Part shown: positions 24,311-35,710 of the stretch, piece after piece | Layout of the letters: every line of letters starts with the position of its first letter | Position numbering within the stretch: position 1 is the stretch's first letter | NCBI GenBank assembly: GCA_020747015.1 | Contig: JAGTJM010000084.1 | Location: 1-64,000, forward strand | Length of the DNA: 64,000 nucleotides | Reading direction: 5' to 3' | From: Pyrenochaeta sp. MPI-SDFR-AT-0127 | Taxonomy: Eukaryota; Ascomycota; Dothideomycetes; Pleosporales; Cucurbitariaceae | The notes under the pieces: generated by a model | What the model saw: the letters and a program-made list of their open reading frames with translations, nothing else | Databases searched by the model: none | Told to the model about the DNA's origin: nothing | Program-made: the position numbers and the translations under genes

Positions 24311-26014
24311 TCATCTCTTCGCACGCTTACTGTCCCTCTCATCCTCGTCACTATCATAGTCTTTGTAAATACCCTTGGGCTGCGTCTTATCCCACGCGCC
24401 CGTAAACACGTTCTTCTCACCCTCCTTTGGCGCATACTTTAGCAGCGCCTCTCGAGGATCCTCGTCTCGCATGTCGCTCCCTTCAATGTGCTCCATTACG
24501 TACTTCTGGTCCGGTGTGCTCTTCGCAAACGGTGTCGTAGCAGGGATGTGCGGTCTCCGTGGATCTCTTGACTTGCCGGACGCTGTGAGGCCGATTGTGG
24601 GATGCCGTGCAGCAAAGGAACCAGCAGACTGAGCGCCCGCAGGGGCTTCGCCAGACATGCCAAGAGGATCCATGTCCACAGTGAGAGAGGGGTCATCGTC
24701 GAGATGTCGTTTCTTGGGTGCTTTGCTGAGAATGGTAAGGGCACCAGCCTGCGACAGTTTTGGATTGAAGAGGATTGTTGTTTGTCCGTTGGCGGAGCCC
24801 GTGAGGATTTGGTTCAGCTTAGGGTGCCAATTTACTGTTATGAGGGGAGAGCCTGGGGTTACTGGTGTTACAAGCTCAGGCCGGAGGGTTGCGGGATTGA
24901 GAATGTGAAGGTGACCTGTCTCGGAGCCTGTGATGATGCTGGAAGAATTTGGTGCGAATTTGATATTCGATGTTGGGTATTGTGAGGATGTCGAAGGATG
25001 CGAGGTGGTATTGAGAGGCGTTTTGAACTTTCGCGTATCCCATAACTTGATGGTGTCGTCTCCGCCTCTTGTGATAATTAACCTTCCATCCGCGCTGATA
25101 TCCAGCCCGCTCGTCCAGGTGTCCTTCACATGCGCATCTCGAATTTCCGCTGTAGGGCGGTGGTACGGTCCTTCACCACCCCACATAACCAAACTTCCGT
25201 CTAGTGCTGCAGAAACAAGCACACTGCTTCCTCCATCTGCCGCTGCTCCCCATGCAATAGTCGTCATCCTTGTCATGCCTGCGCTGCCAGCAGCCCTCGA
25301 CTTATGCACAATGACTTCCTCCTGCTTCATTCTCTTATTGACGTCCCATATTCGCACCGTGCTGTCTGTCCCTGCTGTGGCAAACCGATCGCGGTTCGTA
25401 GGATGCCATGCGCCGCTAGTGATTTCTGAAGTATGCCCCTTTGTGTTGTGCTTGTCCCTCAGGTACATATCTCCCTTTACGAACTCAGCTATCTGGTCGC
25501 CATCCCTGCTGAATAGCCTCGCCTGTGACGTTGCGGTAATACATAAGAACTGGCCACCAGAGTGAGGGCCATACAAGACCTGGTGTATCGAATGTGACTC
25601 TGCCGTTTGCGATGCCTTCGTGGCAAATGGATCTACTGTCTTGAAAGCACGAATCGTACTTGGCGTCAGTGCACTCAGATCGTGTAGCTTGAGCGTACAG
25701 TCGTTGCTTCCCGTAATCAGTCGTGTACCAGAAGGGTCGAGAGCAATCGTGGTGACAGGACGGTCATGTGTCTTGATGATCAATTCGTGAGAAACAGGAT
25801 ATTCGTCCTCTTCCTCGCTATCGTCACTATCGTCGTCATCAGAATCTTTCTCATCGTCTGATCCGTCATCTTTCTTGTCCTGTTTACTTTCATCGACCAC
25901 TTTCCTCCGCGCCCGTTCAATTTGCGCCTCTACATTTACGGAGCCATCTTTTTTCCCGAACTCGCTTGGCATATACTGGCGCAGGGCCTCATCGTCATCC
26001 GCGGAGAAGTCCAT
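24311..26014 (-). CDS. WDR70-like WD40 repeat protein
   Basis: This is a single uninterrupted exon of 567 residues with an ATG at 26014. The N-terminus has MDFSADDDEALRQYMPSEFG and a long Asp/Glu/Ser acidic tract (about 50-70), followed by at least six WD40 units, for example TIALDPSGTRLITGSNDCTL, FATAGTDSTVRIWD, LIITRGGDDTIKLWDTRKF and NQILTGSANGQTTI. The C-terminal basic/acidic tail includes MEHIEGSDMRDEDPREALLK, a stretch conserved in the WDR70/gastrulation-defective-1 family. Known members are nuclear and linked to chromatin ubiquitination and splicing-related complexes. It serves as a beta-propeller scaffold with no enzymatic site. Family call is firm, exact role here inferred. Confidence 0.88.
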   Translation of the reverse strand: MDFSADDDEALRQYMPSEFGKKDGSVNVEAQIERARRKVVDESKQDKKDDGSDDEKDSDDDDSDDSEEEDEYPVSHELIIKTHDRPVTTIALDPSGTRLITGSNDCTLKLHDLSALTPSTIRAFKTVDPFATKASQTAESHSIHQVLYGPHSGGQFLCITATSQARLFSRDGDQIAEFVKGDMYLRDKHNTKGHTSEITSGAWHPTNRDRFATAGTDSTVRIWDVNKRMKQEEVIVHKSRAAGSAGMTRMTTIAWGAAADGGSSVLVSAALDGSLVMWGGEGPYHRPTAEIRDAHVKDTWTSGLDISADGRLIITRGGDDTIKLWDTRKFKTPLNTTSHPSTSSQYPTSNIKFAPNSSSIITGSETGHLHILNPATLRPELVTPVTPGSPLITVNWHPKLNQILTGSANGQTTILFNPKLSQAGALTILSKAPKKRHLDDDPSLTVDMDPLGMSGEAPAGAQSAGSFAARHPTIGLTASGKSRDPRRPHIPATTPFAKSTPDQKYVMEHIEGSDMRDEDPREALLKYAPKEGEKNVFTGAWDKTQPKGIYKDYDSDEDERDSKRAKR

Positions 26015-26586
26015 TATTGTTTCGTATGCATAGTAATCTGTTGCTGCTTATTGTCGATGTGGTGCGTTAAGCAGTTCACAACATCGGTGACAATGTTCGA
26101 AGACGAATGAGCACAGACTACACTATGACATAACGCGCCGAGCTATTACCAATGCAATGCCCCCCCTGGTCGTGACTAATGAACGTCCTATCATGAAATG
26201 AGAGCTATGTACGCTTCCGCTTCTGGCTTGTCTATTCCCTGGAGATGCGACATCGCTTAGAAAACGATCGCGATCATTCTTTGTCTCTGGTGATAAATAA
26301 GCTCGTGCCCACCTCTCAGCACTAGCTTGTTCAATAATCCTCGAACAGCTGGGGAGGGGAAGCTACTCGAAGAGCGCGACCAGTACCTTGTCTAGATGTA
26401 AGCCCGGTATGACGATGGGTTCCTTGTGCAGCTAGGTGTTATGTGAGGTTACCAATCGGAAGGGTGCCACGGATTGACGACAGGATTGAAGCTATTGGGT
26501 CGGAATGCCTGAAAACACATAAAGCCATCGCTCTGCTCCACTTGAGAAAAACCATCTTATCGTACAGAGACATAGCTACACAGATA

Positions 26587-26694
26587 CCAGAATCAAGGGC
26601 GATGGGATGAAGCGGAAGAGCCAGAGGTGCAAGTAATGGAAAGAAGCACGAAGAAGCTAGGGGTTGACTATCCATCCACACTCACTAGCATAGC
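26587..26694. repeat. 108-bp direct repeat, copy A
   Basis: First copy of an imperfect tandem duplication (period 126 bp). Shared cores are AAGGGCGATGGGATG, AGAGGTGCAAGTAATG and TTGACTATCCATCCACACT. Copy A has C where copy B has T at several CpA sites. Confidence 0.85.
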
Positions 26695-26712
26695 TAATCT
26701 GGCGTCGACTTA

Positions 26713-26820
26713 CTAGAATTAAGGGCGATGGGATGCAGCAGAAGAGCTAGAGGTGCAAGTAATGCAGACAAGTAAGAAGAAGCAAGGAGTTGACTATCCA
26801 TCCACACTGACTAGTATAGC
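26713..26820. repeat. 108-bp direct repeat, copy B
   Basis: Second copy, same length as copy A. At least four differences are C in A versus T in B before an A (CCAG/CTAG, ATCAAG/ATTAAG, GCCAG/GCTAG, GCATAG/GTATAG), the pattern expected from repeat-induced point mutation. Confidence 0.85.
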
Positions 26821-27002
26821 CTCCCGGCCACTATAGGTTATATCCTCGCGGACTTGAAGTTAACATGTCTGATCTGTAGCTAATTGCATGAAAAAGCTCG
26901 TCTAGCCACCAAAGTAGACCATAGAGTATGAAGTAGAAGCAAGAGTTGAGCCGGTAAACCGCTAGTGTAAGTAAAATGAAAATCAAATTAGGGCTCAACT
27001 TC

Positions 27003-28160
27003 TCAAGAGCCGCCTTTCGATGCGCTCTCGTCCATGCTAGTAAGGTCCCACAACTCCACTAGAGAACTTCCACCGTGAAGTAGAAGTGCAACTGCCAACA
27101 GTGTACCTCTCTGCACCACTTGGTAGATTTGGCATACATGTTGGCGGAGATCGTAACGAAATTCCCAAGTTTCACGATCCCAGACACGCAATACGCCGTC
27201 GTTTCCCCCCGAAATCATCAAGTTTCCTGCCCAAACAAAACCACGTACGCTTTGCCCCTTGTGGGCATCAAGTGCACGAATAGAATTACCAGTAGCCCAG
27301 TCCCAAGACCGAATGCTACCATCGGCTGCAGCGGAAACGAGGACATTGCCTGGTGCATTAGAGAACTGTGTGGGGATCCTGGTGTGGCCTTGGCAGGTTG
27401 CAACACATGTGCTTACCCGTGAAGTCAATAGGAGTGATTTTTAATAGATACCTGGAGGCTTACCCATCGTTTACGCTCCAGATTTTTATTTCCCCTGACA
27501 CACCTCCTGTAGCAAGTAAAGTTAGGTGGTCATTCATACCGCAGGTCACTATTGCATTATCGTGCCCGGCAAAGTTAAGAACGCAAGTATCAGTCCTTAA
27601 ATCCCAGACGCGGACCGCCCCGTCACCACTGGCAGAAACAAGTAAATTATCGAAGACTTTAAGCATCGTGATACGTTCATGGTGTCCAGTGAGTGTAGAG
27701 CGACGTTGGTTTGACTGTGCATCCCAAACTATAATGCTAGCATCTCGCGAACCCGACACGATGGTTTGCTGATTTGGGGGTAGTAAAACAGCTTTTACCA
27801 AGTTTACGTGGCCTGATAGGTCAGCCTTTCTCGAGCTATAATATCTGTTAGTGTGATCCTGATTGTTAGAACGGAAACAGAGCCATACGCTGTTTGCGCA
27901 TCCCAGAGTGTGACAATCCCGTTGTCGTTGGCAGTAGCTATTGTGTCATCGCGGCAGTCGATGTCCCATAATCTATCCGCCTGGAAGGTTTTTTGGTAAC
28001 GAGATAGATCTGTCTTGCTCCCTTCTCCTAGAGCATGAAGATCGAGTGCTGTTATCCACCCAGATACAGTGGCCGCTACGATGTAGCGGTCGGTTAGGAC
28101 GACCTTACGCACAGTAGCATCGGCTTCAATAGGAACCGGAATTCTAGCCAGCAGTGCCAT
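27003..28160 (-). CDS. WD40 repeat protein, 350 residues
   Basis: Three exons (28160-27889, 27835-27464, 27411-27003) join in phase. The protein is almost entirely beta-propeller: units include DDTIATANDNGIVTLWDAQ, QTIVSGSRDASIIVWDAQSN, NLLVSASGDGAVRVWDLRT, LLATGGVSGEIKIWSVND, NVLVSAAADGSIRSWDWATG and LMISGGNDGVLRVWDRETW, about seven in all. The spacing recalls the propeller of Cdc4/Met30-type F-box adaptors, but there is no F-box or N-terminal extension. It probably acts as a protein-interaction scaffold. It lies beside an AT-rich block at its 5' side, in the accessory-looking part of the window. No specific function assigned. Confidence 0.85.
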
Positions 28161-28320
28161 GTTTACTTACTTTCGTCTGGTTTTCGAGGAGTAAGAAAAG
28201 TAAATGTTTGAATCTCGGTCTGCGCACTTATATGAGGTGACTGTGCCGCAGCTGATCACGTGAAGGGCCTCGCGGCCAACTGCGCCAGTGGGATACCCCG
28301 CAGGAGGGCTTGTAAACATC

Positions 28321-28500
28321 AATTCTATGAGTATACACTTTTCTTAGCAAAAACAATTTAAACCTAACACTTAAATCTAAAGATTCCTGGAGTAATCTAG
28401 TTTTATAGATAGCTATAGATACTAAAAATGCTAAGGCTCTATATAGTAAAGAAAAATCATTAACTCTCTAGTTAAGATCTAGAATTCATTTAACTAATTT
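28321..28500. repeat. AT-rich, TpA-rich block (left)
   Basis: Dense in TA, TTTA and ATAG words and poor in CG, unlike adjacent DNA. It overlaps the 3' end of the DUF3431-like gene by a few bases. Looks like an old mutated repeat; no open frame or terminal repeats found. Confidence 0.6.
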
Positions 28501-29590
28501 TGTCAAGACATTGGCAATCTTGTATAGATCCACCTCTCCTTTCTCTACTTAATAAGCTTGCACATTTCCATGCAATGTTCATATCTGAACACTGGAATAT
28601 GAGGTTCCACAAGCGCTCTAATGTGTACCCAAAGAGTGAACTATTTGAAGAGTCGCTACCACTATTTATATACTCACTTTGATGAGCCCAGCTATTCATA
28701 TCTACAAGAGCGCTGTGTAGTTTAATGTATGTTGCCTTAGGTATCCCTCGAATGCGTCGCCCGGAGACTATAAACTGTCCTTTATAGCTGAGTAGGATGT
28801 CTCTACAGGTTTTGGTGTGCGGTTCTGAAACGTTGTAAACCTGGCTGTATATGTGGGAGATGATATTTGACGTCTCACGCCAGCCCCACTGATCTCCACA
28901 CCCGTGTCTATAAGAGCATGTATGTCCACTAAAGCCTAAGCTAAGCATTCCTGTCTGTTTTGGATCGAAGTATCGGCGTAGTCGATTGTGAAACTCGCGT
29001 GGGTTGTGTACATCGGCTTGGATAAAAAGTGTGTGCTCTGCTAGGAAATCCCACTGGGATATGATGTGGTAGAGGATCGTTTCCCCCTCGCGACCTATTT
29101 TAGGAAGTTGAGAGACATTTTCGGCTCCCGTCTGCTGTTGGATAAATCCGATGTCCACATCGCGGTTTTGGATGTAGATGTGCACTCGCGCTCCGGAAAG
29201 GGAAGGGATGTCGTTGCGTAAAGTCGAGATCAAAGACTGCACCATGCTGAGCGGCTCTTGGTACAAGCTAATGACAACCTCACGGTCTACTGGTGGCACG
29301 TACGCTAAATCTAGGGTTGGCGTTGTTTTAGTATATATGCTCTCGGAGAAATTTAATGATAAGAAAAGTACCTATGTACATGTTACTGTCAATGCGGCAA
29401 TCAGAAAACTTCGGCAAGATAAAACGGAATTGGAGGACGAAGGTAGTCTTGGTGCATCGATCACATTGCTTGCAGCGTAATCTTCAATGTCTGCTTCCAA
29501 GGACCTGTCAAGTGGTGTACTAGAGTCGATGGCAACCCGCTCAGGGTTGAAAATGGTTTGAAAAGAACGCCAGTTATCAAGACAGACCAC
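28490..29590 (-). CDS. DUF3431-like fungal protein, 5' end not defined
   Basis: Main exon 29310-28490 joined to 29590-29380 (intron 29379-29311, phase 1) gives about 343 residues from the open frame. An N-terminal hydrophobic stretch (SCRSFLIAALTVT) looks like a type II membrane anchor. The lumenal-type region has ADVHNPREFHNRLRRYF, MLSLGFSGHTC, CGDQWGWRE, LLSYKGQFIVSGRRIRGIPK and a Cys-rich end (FQCSDMNIAWKC, IQDCQC), all typical of an uncharacterised fungal family close to DUF3431. Family members are sometimes described as glycosyltransferase-like; no catalytic claim is made. No ATG exists in the first exon, and the frame runs upstream (YWAFLAAVV) into an AT-rich block with a stop, so the gene may be truncated or have a missed exon. 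Confidence 0.65.
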
Positions 29591-29760
29591 GGCTGCTAGG
29601 AATGCCCAATAACCTTACTAGTATACTTAGTATTAGTAATAATAATAAAAATACTAATAGCTAATAATATAGGATCTATATAAAAGTTATAAATATATAA
29701 GCTATTATAGGGTAATTTATATAAGTAAAAGCCGATCGCAGGCGGCTGTAGCTACTATAA
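29591..29760. repeat. AT-rich, TpA-rich block (right)
   Basis: Composed largely of A and T with TAATA/TATAA words, abutting the missing 5' end of the DUF3431-like gene. The change to GC-rich sequence (GCCGATCGCAGGCGG) just before 29750 is sharp. Probably a mutated repeat remnant. Confidence 0.6.
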
Positions 29761-29946
29761 GCCGTGTGGCTAGTGACGCTATGGAGGCTGGTTTACCCCG
29801 CTCTCCGACGTTAGGGTTGCCAAATACTTAAAAGTGGGTTGCCAAAAATGTTTTCCCTAATTTTAAGTAACGTAAAGCACCAGCGAGCCAGCAACCCCAC
29901 CGAGCCGGCAGATTTTTCTTGGCACTACTAACACCATATACGAAAA

Positions 29947-30766
29947 ATGAATTTACTCCCTACTACCTATATGATTGTCTTCGGTGCCGGTCCCGGAATT
30001 GGCAATGTATGAGACCTCAAGAACATGTATAAATCTCAAACACCGACTCAATCTAGTATACCGCTGCTGAGTTCGCCTCAAAGGGCATTAATCACGTCAT
30101 ATTGCTGTCTCGCAACGCCCAACGTCTTCAAAATGAAGACGCGCCCTTCGTCGCGAAAGGTTCCAGTAGTGTAAAGGTCGACACTGTGCGCTTGGATCTT
30201 TCAGACCTTTCCTCCATTCCTGGCGTGCTCAAGCAACTCGATGACTTGACCCAAGGCGAAGATGTCGAAATTGTATTCTTCAATGCTGCAAGGATCAAGA
30301 TGTCCGAGCCGCTGGAGGTGAGCGTGCAAGAGATTGAGGAAGACTTCAGGGTATGTTGGCACCATTCTAACCTCATCTTTATATAGCTACGAACTTTTTC
30401 TAACAACTCCAATAGACAACAAACCTCGCTCTTTATGTTGTAGCGCAACACTACATCCCAAAGCTTCAGTCAGTCGCCAAATCCAACAAGTCGCTCAAGC
30501 CCGCTCTTCTCGTCACCAACTCGCACCTGCCTTGGGATCCTGTTCCTCAGCTGCTATCACTTTCGCTCATCAAGGCTTCGCAGCGCAATATGGTGCAGAA
30601 TTTCAACCGCGCATTCACTGAGAGCGGCGTGCACGTTGGACTTGTCAATGTTGAAGGTACCGTGACGCCAGAAAGCAAAGTCTTGAATCCAAAGACAATT
30701 GCAGAGAGAGTGGTGGCGTTCTGGGAAGGTGGTGAGGGACTGGATCTTAGTATCAAGGAGGACTGA
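29947..30766 (+). CDS. Atypical short-chain dehydrogenase-like protein
   Basis: Three exons (29947-30006, 30057-30350, 30416-30766) join at phase 0 to 234 residues. The N-terminal VFGAGPGIGN is the glycine-rich nucleotide-binding motif; VILLSRN and VRLDLSDLSS follow as in NADP-binding SDRs. The catalytic Tyr-x3-Lys is not seen: the equivalent segment reads LSLSLIKAS, with Leu where Tyr is expected, and the usual Ser lies in LVTNSHLP. The protein may bind nucleotide without classical SDR chemistry, or belong to an atypical clade. It sits just right of the AT-rich block. Confidence 0.82.
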
Positions 30767-30987
30767 ACGGTGATAGGGCGGAGTTGAGGGAGCAATTAGC
30801 AGACTAAATTGGTAGTAATTCATGCTTATGATCAACGTTAAAGAGAATGATTGACCTTTGAGAACTAAACATAGGCTGTGTCCTCGACAACTAATCTTCC
30901 AGAAAAGTGGGTATCTTCATCTCGATGTATTTACACTTCCATCGTTCAAACATGATGCATGCTGAATTCAGAGCCCGCTCAATGATA

Positions 30988-32810
30988 CTACTCTTGCTGC
31001 GACATATGTGTGGGGAAATTATAATCGGTATAGTCGATGTGCACAAAGGCACGGTCGACATAAGGTACGCTTTCTGGACGGGCGTTAGTTTAACCAGACA
31101 GTCATGTTGATACCAGAAGTGTAACTTACCAAGCACATATTGTAAGCTCTCCCCAAGATCATGGCTATCCCTCAAGCTCGTACCCTCATCAACTACAATA
31201 TCGACCTCTACATTCAACTTATCTCCAGCGTGATATGCCTGCAACCCTTGAATCTTCTTGATACTCTTCGCAAATCGCATCGTCATGTACAGCAAGATAT
31301 TCCTCTCGTCCGCTGTTGCACTCGCGCCGGTCAAATTTCTTATGTGCTCGGCAGAGGTGCGACTCCAGTTGATAATTACGTAAGCAGAGAGGAGGATACC
31401 ACCCGTTGCGTCGAGCCACCAGATGTGGAAGAAGTAGCCGACGAGCGGGAAGAGGATAGAGAAGGTATTGAAGACAACATCGGTGGCGGCGTCCTGGGCG
31501 AGTGCTTGGACAGAGGAGTTGCGGATCAAGCGGCACCAGAGCCAACAGAGCCCTTTGATGACGACTGTACCTGCCATGATAGCCACAGCAGGGATTGTGA
31601 GTTGTACAACAGTATGGTCATTCCCAGAGAGCCGCGAGATGCCCTCGATGCCAACTTGGAAGAAGGAAGTCATCATAATAACGGAGAAGATCAACACGCC
31701 GATGGGCTCAAGGCGTCGTCGGCCAACAGGGTAGGCGTATCGATCTTGTCGGGCGATCATCCAGGACGTAAACCAAACAATTGCTGTGCTGAGGAAATCT
31801 AGCGCCGCATCGACCAAGGAGGCGACCACCGAAAGGGAAGAAGTCATGACAGCGACTATGATCTTCAATATTAGGAGGGTGGTGTTGGCGGAGAGGTTGA
31901 CGTAAAGTGCGAGCTTGACGATAGGAGACTCGGTGTCCTCGTCTTCTTCGGGCACCCAGTCTTTCAGCTTCGCGTCAATGACTTCCTCCTCGTCCTCCTC
32001 GTCTTCAACAGCATCATCAGTTCGCGCAAGCAATGGCGAGTTTTCGTCTGCTTCAGGGACTTTGTACAGGCCCTTGGGCGTGCGCTTGACCATGGCTTTG
32101 GGCGCACCATTGGTGCCATTGGTAGCTGTGGTGCCATAGCTGACCGAAGAGTGACTCAACAGCAGAGTACTCCCATTCTCGCTGATCAAGCCCGGAGTAT
32201 TCGTGCCAGGTGTAGCAATCGGCGTAGTTGTCGCTGACGACTCTTCCGTGATTGTAGTTGGGATCTTTACTGCGCCAGATTCGAGGTTCGTATATTCTTG
32301 AATCAGGTTGTGAGGAAGAGAAGAGTCAAGCAGGCGGTCAATGTACATGTAATGTTGGATGAGTTGGTTGTTGCGCTCATAATACTCTCGTATTGGCTTT
32401 CTCATGCTTTTGAGCTCCTCTTCGCTTTTGTAGTATCTTTCCCATCTGTACCTCGGATTCGAATTGCCAATCAACCGTTGGCTCCTCATCTGCGGCGTAT
32501 TTAGGACATACGCGCCAACACTGTTCTTACGATCTGGATCTCTGTCATATGGCATTAATAGCCCATGTCTGAAGCCTTCCAGATCCTCATCATCGGTTTC
32601 GCTTCCTCTGCGCTCACTACTTCGGATGGTTGATGGTCGGCGCGAGAGGAGGGCGGGCAGGTGTTGGCCACGCGTAGACAGAGCGGCAGCATCGTTGGTC
32701 AGTGGAAGAAAGAGCTTTGAGCTGGTGAGGCGCGGGTGGCTTGAGGAGCGCGGAACGTTGGCTGGAGAGGGCGATTTCGGAGTTGTTGGAGTAGCTGGAT
32801 AGTCTGTCAT
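30988..32810 (-). CDS. Cation diffusion facilitator, Mn-type
   Basis: Exon 32810-31130 plus exon 31073-30988 give 588 residues. The splice restores the conserved C-terminal cytoplasmic domain (SLQYVLESVPYVDRAFVHID) and the ending THMSQQE; reading through the intron gives an unrelated tail. A long Ser/Pro-rich disordered N-terminus (about 1-250, with a DEEDEEEV acidic run) precedes six membrane segments. Metal-site motifs are DAALD in TM2 and DAATD in TM5; DxxxD in both is the hallmark of manganese CDF proteins. Such transporters move Mn into the secretory pathway or vacuole by proton exchange. A longer frame upstream starts with TTG only, so ATG 32810 was taken. Confidence 0.92.
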
Positions 32811-35391
32811 GGCTGTGTTATGGTTCGAAAGACTTATGAAAGTGAGGATAGAGTTTCGCTTTCTGCGTCGAAGATTGACTTTCGCGTAGGACGTAAAAGT
32901 GGTCAATCAGCCCTTTTTGCTCCCTTTTCTGAAGTGTTGGGGCGTTGGCTTGTAAATTTTTGTCCCACGGAACGCGCTCGGAAGCTGCAGTGGCACGAGA
33001 TGGGTGCCAGGACGAGCAATTGAGGTGTTATGAAATGGCTAATTCGCGTATGGGTGTTCGAGACATGATGGTAGTGGATCCGCTGGTGTGCGAAAGAATG
33101 CGACGAGCAGGTTCGCCGAGACGGAGGACGTCTTTTTCAGACCGCGGGATCGACATCATTGTCCACTGACCCTTGCTAATGCAAGATTGTCATAGCTCCA
33201 CCTCCCCACCAGCGAATCTGGGGTGGGATAATTGAAACCTTTAACCTCCGCTGACATTGCTTCGGCGCTCGTTCGTCTCATCTGTGTCATGGGCTTGTCG
33301 TCGGGTCGAGCATGGTGAAAAGTACATGGATCATGGTACCTGTCGCATGCTGCTGTTACTGCTGCTATAGCACCTTCAACACCTCCCACTTTCTCCACTC
33401 TGACCCACACAAGAGTCTCCAGTAGCGCACAGTAGCGCCATCGCATATTCATGCAGTATCTGGGCTCCAGATATTATGCCTCACCTGCAATCCGCTTGTG
33501 CGTTGCTGAAGTCTGGGCCACAAATGCTGACTTTGTCGAGGGTCCATCCACATCTTTAGGGCCCAGCCATGACTCTACACCATGTTTTGTTTCCGGCTTG
33601 CTCCGTTGACATGATCAGGCCATCCTTTAGATGCAAGGCGTGCGGATATATGGAGTGGCCAAGGATGCTCTGCCGGCACTGGTACTTGCCGCGCACAAAT
33701 CCCCTGGAGGAGACCCAATGATTATGGTCAAACTGTTCCTCTTCACCCAGCAGACTGGTTCTGAACTCGTTCTGCCTGCGCAAGACTGAGCAGAAATGCA
33801 AGGTCCTGAAGCAATGTTTCAGCCTCCGCGTGTGGGGGTTGAAAATTTCTAGTTGGAGTAGAGAGCCAAGGAATGGTTATTGTAAAGCACCGCAACCCGA
33901 TGAATCTTTGGCAGCCCTAGGTAGGTGGTTGTACATAAAGGCAGTCAGCTCAACGTCTGGGTCATGCCATGAGAGATGCGAAAACCGAGCCACGACAGGT
34001 ACGATATCAGGGCTAATCGATAGCTCGTGGTCCAACTTGAATTTTCCTATCATGTATATACCACTTCAGAGTCGCTATACCTAGCTTTTAGAATAACGGT
34101 TTTCATCGTCAAGAGCCAAGGACTGAGTTCAGTTGTCCATCACTTAGAGCACCATGTTTCATTGCATTCCAGTCCTCGGCGGGCACTGAATAGTCCCTTT
34201 GATCCTCATTGAGTAAAGCTAGCGAAATGCAACAAGCTTGGGCACGAAACTCTGATGGATCATGAGCCTAACTCAAGATATGCTCACTGCGGAAAAGCGC
34301 GAAATGTCTGTTTGGAAATATCAATCAAGGGATTGGCCGAACCCTAGCTCAAATGAAAGGGTTTTGGAAGGCCGCTTGGAAGTAGGGTGGGATGGCAGGT
34401 GAGAGTCCTTCTTAGACTGGGACGGCCATCAGCTGTGTCGTGGTGAGATGGTTATGTTGAGAGGCTTTTGCTCTAGCAATTGAGGAACATGGTGGTAATA
34501 GCAATACAATGTCTAATGATATCCCATGTAAAGTAAAGAAGAATGAATTACAATTTCGTGCTTGATGTGGGGCAATTCTTGCAGTGAACCAAACAAGCCA
34601 GGCATCATTGAGACAACGTGTGTCTACGATTTAGTGGAACGGTTCACTCTCTTCCAAAAATGTAATTCCTTGTTCAAAAGGGTTACTTGTCCACCTTAGC
34701 TGTGGCCTAGACGACACGTTCTTGACATTCTCTTTCATAGTGTCTACAGGACGTTGAAGTTAGATGTGGAGCTGACCGAATGTTGCCAGCGGCTTCGTCG
34801 GCTAGGCTTACTTTTCAAACATACACGAACTCATTTAGCTATCCCAAACGTTCTTTGGGTCAGCTGTTTGGCTCTTCTTTTCGAAACTTCTACGGGTCGG
34901 ACCCATCAACCAAAAATTTACCAAGGCGGATTATGACCAGATAGAGACACATCGTTCTCTCGTGAATATAAGATAGAAACCAGAATGCTATGCAGTACCA
35001 AGAGTACGGTACTTGCACTTTTTGCCCTCAAGTATCATATCTAGTCTTTCGAACAAGGGATTTGAATGCGCTCAATTGCCCCTCATCACCAGAAGCAATG
35101 GAAGTAAAGAAGTTCAAAGACATTCACAATTCGCTTGCTCCTTCTTGAGTTTTCTTTCTTACTCTGATATGTTAATTGTCGTTGTCGACATGCTAATAAC
35201 CAGCGTCGGCGGCATTGGGATGCCGTAGGGTCGAAAATGGTTGCGTGAGGCAGTCACGAATGCGCGTTAACCGAATGCGGTCTAGCCCACTTTCGCCGCT
35301 TAGTTCGCACCACACGATCTCGCCTCAACCAAAATTCCTGAATTAACGACAACACTCTTCGACATCCGACTACTCACATCCAGCAGTCACG
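32811..35391. other. Intergenic, 2.6 kb, no supported gene
   Basis: Contains the CDF promoter side and the eL39 promoter. Small frames such as 33156-33452 (-) show no domain. The last 150 bp before eL39 are pyrimidine-rich, as usual for ribosomal protein promoters. Confidence 0.5.
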
Positions 35392-35710
35392 ATGCCGGTA
35401 CGCAATCACTCTCGACATCGCAATAACGCTCCAGGACAATTTCTGACAATTTTCGCAGAGCCACAAGTCTTTCCGCACCAAGCAAAAGCTTGCCCGCGCG
35501 CAGAAGCAGAACCGCCCGATCCCTCAGTGGATCCGCCTGAGGACAAACAACACCATCAGGTACGACACCCCGATTCCACTCTACTTGCCCGACGGTCGTT
35601 GCCAAATACAGACGTTCGACAGATTGGACAGTGGAGCATTGGACTGACAGAACATCTCCAGGTACAACGCCAAGCGACGACATTGGCGCAAGACCCGTCT
35701 CGGTATCTAG
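35392..35710 (+). CDS. RPL39: Large-subunit ribosomal protein eL39
   Basis: The gene is split into a 6-nt coding exon (35392-35397, Met-Pro), 35459-35559 and 35662-35710, which join to exactly 51 residues, the universal length of eL39. The product begins MPSHKSFRTKQKLARAQKQN and ends RRHWRKTRLGI, essentially invariant across eukaryotes. This small basic protein lines the ribosomal exit tunnel. Introns right after the second codon are common in fungal ribosomal protein genes. The splitting makes it invisible to simple open-frame searches. Confidence 0.97.

Larger units (their letters stand above)
26015..27002. other. Intergenic with direct repeat, no gene
   Basis: Nearly 1 kb between two minus-strand WD40 genes. 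Apart from the duplicated 108-bp unit described separately, small open frames lack any domain. Confidence 0.5.

Noticed and set aside
31161..31802. 213-residue plus-strand frame
   Set aside because: Shadow of the CDF transporter coding exon on the minus strand.
33156..33452. 98-residue minus-strand frame upstream of the CDF gene
   Set aside because: No domain or conserved start context; likely chance.
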